A stretch of DNA of 64,000 bases from Harmothoe impar (lineage: Eukaryota > Annelida > Polychaeta > Phyllodocida > Polynoidae), in assembly GCA_947462335.1 (NCBI GenBank), contig OX381707.1, positions 64,333,773 to 64,397,772 of the forward strand, written 5' to 3'. Below the pieces are notes generated by a model. The model did no database searches, was not told the origin of the DNA, and worked only from the letters and a program-made list of their open reading frames with translations. Below, in pieces: positions 55,600-64,000 of this stretch (position 1 is the stretch's first letter; every line of letters begins with the position of its first letter). The translations under genes and the position numbers were made by a program.

Positions 55600-57324
55600 T
55601 GAAGGGTGCAGTGAGCAGTGAGACCAGGTAATCATGCTGTCCTGGCCAGGTGACTTCAGTAGGGGGACCATGAATCAGGCTTTCCTTGGAATTAAATAGT
55701 CTATAAAAGCATAATGAAACTATAGCACCCTATTAGATTTGATGATTACACATTGGCTTCTAGGTATAGACATTATGTAATGGTACCATTGTGTATAGAT
55801 GTTCTTCTTTCACCCAAAATAATAGCATGTGGCCTATTCAAGGGGGAGTATACCGTTTTCTTTGGGCACACTGGTGGCAGTTAGTACACTGGTGGGTATC
55901 ACTAGTACTCAATACTATACCACTGGCACAGTCCAACTGCTGGTCACACCAGTGCAACTCATCTAGGCCAGAGCATTACTGGGAAGGAACAACCAGCAAA
56001 CTATTTGTTGGTTGCCTGAGCCTTTGTACATGGGGTACTGGTGCTGGGTAATACAGGCTCACAGGGCTAGGATATGTCTGCATGTTAGAGGTTTCTGTTT
56101 GGGGGATTCTAAATATAACTAAGGTGTTATATAAACCTAACAAGGCTGGCCTAGAGGTTTGGATCTACGGCAGGATGACCGTCCCTTTAAGGCCACTCAA
56201 AAAAAAAGTGGTTTCTGATCACAAAGGTCCGAGAAATCTGACGAGGGAAGCTTTTTTTCAATTTTTCTTTTTCACTCGCAAGCTAAAATGTATAGGCCTA
56301 GGATAATTTATGTTTTTCGTGACCAAAATTCATATCTTATTGGTGAGGAATTAATTGATCTTTATAGGCAGAGAAAATGTAAGTAATTTCTATACCACTG
56401 CATTGCTGGCATTATTAGCTTTGATTTGATACCAAATATGACAATTTTTGTCCATTTTCAGAGGGATTTTCATCAATTTAGCAAAAAAAAAAAAAAAAAA
56501 GTTTTCCTCAAAACCTGATTTTTATGATGCGCGCGGTGATGAGAAACCATTTTATTTTCTTGAGTGGCCTAAATACTACGCCCCTGAGTGAATGACTTGC
56601 CACTTTCATATCCCTACTGGGCCTCCCGTTCCCCTCCCGTCTAACACTCTAACCCCTTAGAGACAGGTACCCATTCTACTGAATGACTTGCCATCCCTAT
56701 GGATTGCTCTTACTTTATTGGTTTCTATACTTATTTCTCAGTATCCCCCGTTCTTCTCTCCTTTGACATTCGGCCCTTCCACATTGGGGGTCTGGATGGG
56801 GTCCTGATTTCCCCTGTCGGTTTTAAAGTTGGTATCCCAATTGGGGTGACTAGAATTGACCCCTCTCAATAATTACCTGAAAGTCCTGAATGTATACTTT
56901 TCTTTTCAAATGTGTACTTAATTCTGGTTACCAAGAGTCTTAAATGCTTTAATATAAAGTGTGTAATAACATCTAGATCTACAGCTTTCATGGAGAAAAC
57001 TCAAGCATTGGCAAACCATCTCAGATATGCTGCCACCTGTGCAGATGTCAATGCACTAATGTGTCCATGAATGGGGCTGAGCTCCTGGGTCTGCAATGGG
57101 AATATCTTGTAAACACTATACACAGCTGCAACCTTGTGGTTGAGAAGAGAGGCATGCTAATTGCTTTATTTTTGACTGCTCAGTGAAAATTCATTTTTGC
57201 TACTGTGTGGGGATTTTTGTATGGAAATAGTTCTCGTAGAGCTTTAATACTTTCACATATGTCTTACAACATCAGCATGCTTATCCCCAGGCTGGAAGTG
57301 GAAATTCGTCACTGCAACAGTTGG
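55600..57324. other. SOX30 5' intron, no recognised gene
   Basis: Includes a poly-A run (56484-56501). 55694-55800 resembles the stretch at about 27585-27700 of the giant element (TATAGCACCCT and GTACCATTGTGTATA phrases), a diverged repeat. No exon is supported. Confidence 0.45.
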
Positions 57325-57333
57325 GATACCAAC

Positions 57334-57753
57334 CCGGGGGGGCCACTCCCTATCTTTTTTATAGTCACTATGTGTGAACATCACCTCAAATCTGGTACCC
57401 TTATCAAGGGGCAAAATTTACAAAAATCATACCCTTTTCAAGGGAAAATTAGCAAGAAACAGACCTAAATCACAGATGACCCTGAAAAATATACCCTAAT
57501 TATGGGTGACCCTGAAAAAAATCCCCTTCTCAAGGGTGACCAAGAAATATTATAGGGCCCCCCCCTATGGGAAAAAAAGTAAAAATTACCCTTTAAAGCT
57601 CTTAAAATGTACCCTTTTCTTCCAAAATTTGCCTAAAAAGCACCCCTTATCAAGGGCCCTCGCGGGTCTGTGCCTAGGACCCCAAAACGGACCCTTTCCC
57701 TTAGAATCGTGTTCACACATGGTATTCAAATCTGAGGGAGTGGCCCCCCCGGG
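57334..57753. mobile_element. Mutator-like MITE with CCGGGGGGGCCACTCCCT ends (420 bp)
   Basis: CCGGGGGGGCCACTCCCT opposes AGGGAGTGGCCCCCCCGG. GATACCAAC lies on both sides (57325-57333 and 57754-57762), a 9-bp duplication typical of Mutator-like elements. The interior has degenerate ACCCTTTTCAAGGG phrases. Confidence 0.8.
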
Positions 57754-57762
57754 GATACCAAC

Positions 57763-58230
57763 TTTAACCGGCTTGGAGGGGGGAGGGGGCTTGGTGGATA
57801 TGGATGGGGGATCATGATGACAAACAGGAGCTCGGGGGGGGGGGGGGGGCGCAAACCCAATCAATGCTCCATTTTGGAGGGGGGGGGGGGATTGAAAGCA
57901 GTCCATTTCATTTTTTTGTGTGTGTTGGGGGGGAGCGGGTGGTCATTTCTCGGAATAAAAAAAAATCCATTTTTTTCTGGAAAATCCTACAACTCCCCGC
58001 CCCGCCCCATCAATCATCAACAACGGCTGTCAACGCGGACTCTTGCGGACCGACAAGTCGGATTTTTCGTTTGGTTGCAGTTGGCGAGTTCAACTGAATT
58101 GCTCCCCACCTCCACCCGTCCTTATCGCTTTTTAATCATCAGAAATTGGTATCAGCGTTCTACATTATGCATACTTTTAATAAGATCAAAGGCTAGAATT
58201 ATTACGTGCTGAGAGCCCAAAACAACCTTA
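57763..58230. other. SOX30 5' intron with G-tracts
   Basis: G-runs at 57834-57849, 57878-57889 and 57928. No gene is supported. Confidence 0.4.
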
Positions 58231-58231
58231 C

Positions 58232-58390
58232 CTTGTACAAAAATCCCACAAAAATCACCTTCCCACGCTTGCGGTTGGAGCGATGACGTACCAAAGTTGT
58301 GACGTCATTTTCATCGCCTTGACGTTTCACCCGGCGTTTCACATCTTTACAGTGCACAGTAAAAGGGATAATCCTAACACCATACACCTA
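58232..58390 (-). other. SOX30: Candidate non-coding first exon of SOX30
   Basis: A good donor (TTGTACAAG|GTAAGG) at 58231/58232 on the minus strand follows a relatively GC-rich stretch. The exon at 54800 has its own acceptor just before the ATG. The 5' limit is not defined. Short upstream ATGs are present. Confidence 0.4.
58300..58307. promoter_or_regulatory. CRE palindrome TGACGTCA
   Basis: A full cAMP-response element, with a GATGACGTAC half-site at about 58283 and TTGACGTTTC at 58318. They lie between the candidate SOX30 first exon and a possible divergent gene. In mammals such sites bind CREB/CREM. Confidence 0.5.
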
Positions 58391-58620
58391 TATAAACATA
58401 TATCTAATCACATTTAAAATGCAAAGATTACTGATATGAAAATCTGGTTGATAATTTATGATATTAGTGTGGAGCATTTACGAAAACGCTGTGAGAATAC
58501 CCCGGCTAAATGTTTCATCAAAATTCCAGCAGAGACCGCCACAAACAAAATCAACAAATAGCTGTCAAAAAAACAACTTTGTATTTTTTAGATCTAGCCT
58601 GGACCTCTAGTGACGTGCAG

Positions 58621-58689
58621 ATGGCATCGAATAACCGGTCTCAATGTTGCAGTCATCCCACCGATGCGAATGGGGCATCCAATATGCAA
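58621..58689 (+). CDS. Candidate first coding exon of a divergent gene
   Basis: ATG at 58621 opens MASNNRSQCCSHPTDANGAS then NMQ, 23 codons, followed at once by a consensus donor (GTAAGT). The same frame is open upstream to 58510. The exon points away from SOX30, about 0.3 kb past the CRE cluster. No downstream exon was identified in the rest of the window, so this is tentative. Confidence 0.3.
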
Positions 58690-58691
58690 GT

Positions 58692-59773
58692 AAGTAATGG
58701 GTGTGGACCACTAAATTCGACACGTCGACATGCCACATGGGCCTTTTTATGGCTTAGGCCATGAGAATGAAAGTGAGAGTTTACCGTCCACCGCCCGCAT
58801 GTCTTTGAAGGGGCCGCATGAAAATGTCATTATTTCAAAAATATTTCATTATTTCCAATTTTAAAACATTTTTCCTATTTTGAAATGATTAATCGTTCCA
58901 GAAATTGTCACAGGTAGGCATATTTGGTATCAAACTGAAGCTTATGATGCTAGGAATATGTTAATAGTGGTTAGCCTTAGCTTAGGTCATGTTATCAACT
59001 TACAGGGCTCGACAAATTGCTGTGCCCAGTGGGTGTGACAAATCGGATTGACACAGACAAATTTGACACAACTAAAGTCTTAACTTGGCGAATGTTGGAC
59101 CGTATTTCCATTAGGCTTAGCAAACTCAGCAGGCCAAGAATGGATATTATACACCATTGGAAAGATTGTAATTTTCTAGATACAGAAATCAATATTTCAA
59201 TATGAGATCTTGAATTCCAAGAGAAAGGGTATTTTTTGGGCCCTAGACAAAGTGGATATTTTATGGTCGAATGACTAGGAGAACTCTCAGATGACACTTT
59301 AATCCAGCTCCAATATTAAGGACAAGTTTTTATGTTTCTTCCAGAGCGAGAATTAATAGGATAGGGTTTAGGCCTACCATTTGTGGGATATTTTCTGTAA
59401 TTTTCTTGATCACCCTTAATAGGGGTATGTTTTTTTTGCTCGATTTCTTGTTAAAAATATGCTATTTTCTTGATTTTCCTCCCTTGGTAAGGTTCCAAAT
59501 TTTGGGGTGATGTTTTTTTTCTAAATCGAAACTTGAACAAATCTCAATACGTTCATATCATATAGACTAGAGAATGGGCTTTGTAATGGTGTACTCCAAT
59601 TGTGTATAGCATTAGTGGTCATTTCCCCCATTAAATTATGAATACCCAGGTATTGCTCGGGTTACCTCACCTTGGAGGACCCTATGGTCGGATAACACAT
59701 ACCAGAAAGCATCTGCATTCCCCATTTCACAAAGATCTTGTTTGACGAACAGATATAATTGCTAGCAGATGCA
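58692..59773. other. Possible intron or intergenic DNA, no recognised feature
   Basis: Unique AT-rich sequence. The minus frame at 58995-59297 has no domain. Confidence 0.4.
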
Positions 59774-59987
59774 CAGTGTTGCCGAAATGATGCCGGAATC
59801 ATAATGGCCGGCGTATGGCCATAGGACAGAATGGCCTGCCATGATCTTAGCTAAATGCTGAAAGAATTTTTAAATCGGCCACTTAGAAGCGAAGATAGGG
59901 TAATTTTAGTGAAGTTGTTTAATATTCAAATATTTTCCAAATTCTTCGCAGTAATAATGAAGTTCATATGGGCACCTTAGAGCTGAT

Positions 59988-60161
59988 TGTTCAGGATCGA
60001 TGATATGGTTGGATCTAGACTAAGAAAATATCAGATTCCATCTTGTTTGTATGAAAGGACGCCTCAGAAGTGACGTCATATTTTAATAACGGAAGTAAGG
60101 TGAACGCTGACATACGCTGGTACCCGGGCGCTTATTTTCGCGCGTCGTCAAATACTCAACA
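59988..60161 (+). repeat. 5' LTR (174 bp)
   Basis: TGTTCAGGATCGATG...AATACTCAACA, matching 62441-62614. Preceded by CTGAT (59983-59987). Confidence 0.9.
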
Positions 60162-60884
60162 CTCCTCCTCGACAAGAAAATATACTGTGTTAACACCTAC
60201 ACAATAAACTTAGAATATGTATATGAATATATGTCACTTGTAAATAAACTCCTCCTGGATATTGAATCAGTGTCTTTGCTTTCTTCGATTAATGTTCCTT
60301 TTGTGAAATAATGTTTAGTGTCTCTCAACTTGACTTTTTCAAATGTTCTCCAGTAAACTGGTTAAGTAGTTTAGATTCTTTCAAAAAATAGAAACACCAA
60401 TAAGTTGGATAAAGGATAAATACATCCATATTTGTTGAAAACTAAAAAGACACAATTTGTCTCAAAAGTTTAGAGATAAAGTCCTTGACGACTTCATAGT
60501 CAAACTAGTAAATAAACTGTCCACAGTTTCTTTGTTTCCATTTCTTCAGTTCTTTCAAAATATGAATATAGAGATATAAATGTATTTTCACTAACATATA
60601 TAATACTTCATAATTAATAGTTCACAGTACAGAGTTCTCCTTTTGTTTTGTTTATATTAATATTGAATTTCCACCTAGTTAATAGCATACACACCAGCTA
60701 TTACAGTATAATATACCACAAATGAAACTAACCTTGGGAAGAGAGGTTTCCAGCACATCATTCCCTTGTGAGGTTTTTATCCCTCACGTGAGGCTTTACC
60801 CCTCACTTCCCTAACACTGAAAAATAACCCCATAAAGCACTCAGCCCTATGGGCATCCACATAATGTGGGCTAAATCCTGCATC

Positions 60885-61290
60885 CACACGCAGTGGGCTT
60901 CATCATCCATGCATCCACACACAGTGGGCTTCATCATCCATGCATCCACACACAGTGGGCTTCATCCTGTTTCCCTGTACGAGTATTGACACTCCCTACA
61001 GCATTGACAAAACATCTACAGTTCACTATAAATACAGCTGTAGCACAGTCTCCTCCTATATGTATCCTGTAGGCTATGACGACCTCCAAAGGCCTCCTCC
61101 CACACGTCGTACCCTGTAGGCTATGATGACCTCCAAAGGACTCCTCCCACACGTCGTACCCTGTAGGCTATGATGACCTCCAAAGGCCTCCTCCCACACG
61201 TCGTACCCTGTAGGCTATGATGACCTCCAAAGGACTCCTCCCACATGTCGTACCCTGTAGGCTATGATGACCTCCAAAGGACTCATCCTA
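60885..61290. repeat. Minisatellites in the LTR element
   Basis: CATCCATGCATCCACACACA + GTGGGCTT units (about 36 bp) repeat about three times at 60885-60965. TGTAGGCTATGATGACCTCC + AAAGG units (about 50 bp) repeat about five times at 61066-61290. Confidence 0.85.
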
Positions 61291-61299
61291 CACGTCATA

Positions 61300-62440
61300 C
61301 TGCAGACTGATATTTCCTCTACACACTGACACATCGTCACTGCTCACTTCCAAAGTCTACACACAGCAACAGTGATCACAATACAGTCCATAGACACTTG
61401 TCTAACACACACACACACCCCAAGCCGTCATCAAAGTTCCTGGTGTTCACACACCCACAATTGTCTTGCACACAGCATCAACTCCTCCAGTGTTGATACA
61501 TACACAACAGCAAATCATACACATCACTGTCATCAGTTATCAAAATACACAAATAATACACACTGTCACATGTCTCCTGCTATCTCCATGGGCTCCATAC
61601 ACGTCATCTACATCAACACAGCACAGCACACATCTACATCAACACAGCACAAACACAAGCTTTCCTCACTGTCTCCATATTGCTCCAGTGTCCACAAACG
61701 TATCCCTGGACACAACTCAGTTACACACAGATACAGCACTTTTCACGTCGTCCTCACATGGATCTCCTGTGTTCACACAACAATACACACCCCATGCCGA
61801 CCTCTGTCATCATGTCGTACTCCTCCTACAAACACTCATACACACAGGTGTCTTCTCCATGACACCTTACAGCTACCACAGTCCATAAACATCCCAAGTC
61901 GATAAAGACACTCACTAACACAAGTACCGTCTCTCCTGTGTTGTCCATGTCTATCCATTCCACGTTTCTCTTCGAGCTGGGGCTAATAAAACAAGCCTCG
62001 GCGACCCTTCTCCATGCCGACCCGATGCCGACATCGCCACGGCATCGTCATTTTGTGTACACGCTGACACTGCACTTTACACATCCGGGCACAATACATA
62101 CTTTGCCTCGATCTCCTGACATCGTCATCTTGCGGACAAAAACTCACGTGGTCTCTTCAATCCTCTGCAAGTCCTCCTGTCTACACCCCCGGGTCTACAC
62201 CACTCACCAGCGGCCATTCTCCTCGGGCACTCCGCCACTCTTCCCGGCACCCTGTCTGTGTCCCTCGGCGCTTCCACGTGTTTCCCGTAGCGTCCCCGGG
62301 GCGTCCAAAACTCGCCGACATCCAAGTCTCTCAAAGTCGATTTCTTATGGCCATCCGGCTTCCAAATTTGTCTCTGCATCTACTCCAAACATTCACCGAT
62401 CTACCAGAAGTCCGTAGACAGCGTATCTGGGCCCATAACC
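61300..62440. other. LTR-element interior, CA-rich, not recognisably coding
   Basis: Frames of 140-177 aa (61372-61905, 61466-61888, 61938-62417) overlap in several phases and are His/Thr/Ser-rich, as expected from CACA-rich DNA. No retroelement motif is seen. Confidence 0.55.
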
Positions 62441-62614
62441 TGTTCAGGATCGATGATATGGTTGGATCTAGACTAAGAAAATATCAGATTCCATCTTGTT
62501 TGTATGAAAGGACGCCTCAGAAGTGACGTCATATTTTAATAACGGAAGTAAGGTGAACGCTGACATACGCTGGTACCCGGGCGCTTATTTTCGCGCGTCG
62601 TCAAATACTCAACA
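62441..62614 (+). repeat. 3' LTR (174 bp)
   Basis: Same ends as the 5' LTR, followed by CTGAT (62615-62619). Confidence 0.9.
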
Positions 62615-62918
62615 CTGATATGGGTCTGACAGAGGGGATGAGAAATATACAGTGGTATCTGCTTAATTTAATGCGTTACATTGAGCCTTACACACCAGCC
62701 ATGAGGAGGGGAAAAAAATATTTAGGAAAAAAAATAATTTTGCGGCCGCCCGGGTGACTTTTTTTTAGCCCACCCGCTCCACCTGAAACAAACTTTTTTA
62801 AAGTGTGGCCTTAAATATCAATATTCATATGGCCTGTTTGAGAGCGAAATGGCCTGCGTAAGATGCCACGACGCAGGCCACTTTGGACTGAATCAATAAA
62901 GACTTTTCGGCAACACTG

Positions 62919-64000
62919 GATACATTAAGATTTGACTTATACTATAGGAGAGGTTGACTTATAGGTACCGGTAGCTCCCTTTCAAGTTCAAGTTCATAGA
63001 TTTTTATTTAAGAGACAGTGTACATCAACTAATGCTGATCTCCCTGCATAACCGCTCTTGGGAGGAGAGTGTAGAGATATAACCTCAATGCTTATTTTCG
63101 CGCTATGATGAACGTACATAGATTCTTTACACTCAGACTTGGGTTTTAATTATTTGCACTGATTATGTTACCAGTGCCTTCCACAATATTTCTGTATTAA
63201 CAGGTACCGGTAGGCCTATCCCCCCCCCCCCCCCCCCCCCACACAGAAAAGAGGACAGGGGCCGTTTTGTCCGCTTCCCCCTCCTTAAATAGCCGTTTTA
63301 TTGCTTTGAATATTTACTAGTTTAAAATGTATCCCCATCCCCCGTACTAGTAGGGAGTTGGATAAAATTTTAATTTTGAGTAAGAAATCAAAAATCTTGT
63401 ATAGCCATATTGAGCATTGTGATAGCTTTTCAGGTCTGTTTGAATCATCTTCCTATCACTCATAGGTCCGGAGAAATCATGATGAAAGTACCAAAACTTG
63501 GGGGCTATTCAGGCAGTGCTCAAGCTGAATGCATTTCTGTGATATAGGCAGAGATGGCTCTCACCCACAGGACCAGTAGCAGTAGGCAGTAGCTGAGCAG
63601 GGGCTGAATGGGGCAGTATCACACAGGTCAGGGTAACATGGATCTAGGCAACATTAGGCATGGCCAGAAATACCTGGATTTCATATTTGTCATTCATAAC
63701 ACCATTACCAAGTTCCCCATGCTACCATACTTATACAGTCTATATTCATTGGTCATTTTTTCATATGATTTAGGTCACCATAATAGTATCTTCCACACCA
63801 ATCAAAGATTCTTATCTTCCTCCCCTCATATCTGTATCCATGCTGACCGCCATGCTGCTGTGATTAAAATGAGGGGCTAGCCGTTTTTATAGGCAAAAAA
63901 TTGAGGTCATGAATGATGAAGGTATTTTTAAAGCAGAGTACTAGAAAGGCCACTTCTAGGCAGGCTGATAATCGGGTCACAGAAACGCGCGGTCCGCACG
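62919..64000. other. Intergenic DNA, no recognised gene
   Basis: Contains a poly-C tract (63220-63240) and unique sequence. The 90-aa plus frame at 63608-63880 has no recognisable domain. Confidence 0.45.

Larger units (their letters stand above)
19513..58232 (-). other. SOX30: SOX30-like transcription unit (spliced)
   Basis: Minus-strand gene with a probable non-coding first exon ending at 58232 and coding exons at 54800-54107, 53606-53467, 46758-46671, 46361-45569, 45067-44973 (or 45041-44973), 21915-21483, 21101-20593, 20327-20213 and 19945-19513. Every junction has GT/AG and matching phase, and the sum is a whole number of codons (3,300 nt, or 3,270 nt with the alternative borders). SOX30 is an HMG-box DNA-binding transcription factor, known in vertebrates as a regulator of male germ-cell differentiation. 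The box here is followed by GWVYKPHKQK, which matches the SOX30-type extension as I know it. Most of the protein outside the box is low-complexity Ser/Thr/Pro sequence. The large intron between 44973 and 21915 holds the giant mobile element. Confidence 0.8.
59988..62614 (+). mobile_element. Non-autonomous LTR (TRIM-like) retrotransposon, 2,627 bp
   Basis: Short LTRs of equal length with TG...CA ends and a perfect 5-bp duplication (CTGAT) flank an interior without gag or pol. The orientation is assumed; no convincing primer-binding site or purine tract was found. The interior is CA-rich and carries minisatellites. Confidence 0.85.
59774..62918. mobile_element. TIR element with CAGTGTTGCCGAAA ends, split by an LTR element
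   Basis: CAGTGTTGCCGAAA at 59774 opposes TTTTCGGCAACACTG at 62904-62918. Without the nested LTR element and one copy of its duplication the element is about 0.5 kb. ATGGCCTG phrases occur on both sides. The CAGTGTTG terminus is hAT-like, but no clean 8-bp duplication is seen. Confidence 0.65.

Noticed and set aside
61372..62417. Overlapping frames of 140-177 aa in the TRIM-like element
   Set aside because: CA-rich low-complexity sequence open in several phases, with no retroelement motif.

Overview
This is animal (metazoan) nuclear DNA. It has spliced exons with GT/AG borders, a SOX-family HMG box split by an intron, Pol III tRNA-like repeats, microsatellites, MITEs, Penelope-like and LTR retroelements, and a tyrosine-recombinase element. 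The mix of repeats suggests a marine invertebrate (lancelet, hemichordate, echinoderm or mollusc), but the sequence alone does not settle the species.

The only host gene I can assemble with confidence is a SOX30-like transcription factor on the minus strand. Its coding part runs from an ATG at 54800 to a stop at 19513, over about nine exons whose splice phases agree throughout (about 1,090-1,100 residues). A non-coding first exon probably ends at 58232. A CRE palindrome lies at 58300. A possible first coding exon of a divergent plus-strand gene lies at 58621-58689.

The large SOX30 intron between 44973 and 21915 is almost filled by one 21.9-kb mobile element (22378-44301). It has 838-bp terminal inverted repeats (TIRs), AG...CT ends and a perfect 6-bp target-site duplication (GAGTCA). 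This is Polinton/Maverick-like architecture, but no Polinton gene is visible. Each TIR carries a dense promoter array with CCAAT, E2F-type TTTTGGCGGGAAA, CACGTG and CCGGAAGTG motifs. The element carries one unrecognised 287-codon gene (40634-42097), broken by a SINE-like insert. It has also been invaded by an 11-kb Penelope composite (29385-40391, 15-bp target-site duplication) made of a 5'-truncated inverted copy head-to-head with a longer copy. That longer copy has a gag-like ORF1 and an RT/GIY-YIG ORF2. ORF2 is split by a 4.0-kb non-autonomous LTR retrotransposon (34123-38123, ACTG duplication), which itself carries a TA-flanked MITE. This gives a five-level nest in one intron.

Downstream of SOX30, 10188-17860 is a 7.7-kb foldback element. 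Its arms contain inverted arrays of 41-bp repeats, and at its centre sits a decayed Ngaro-type tyrosine-recombinase retroelement with split direct repeats. Positions 1-2312 hold the 3' end of an LTR retroelement with an envelope-like ORF. Upstream of SOX30, 59988-62614 is a second non-autonomous LTR element (174-bp LTRs, CTGAT duplication) inside an older TIR element. Many small TIR elements are scattered throughout; several are confirmed by empty sites in duplicated or inverted copies.
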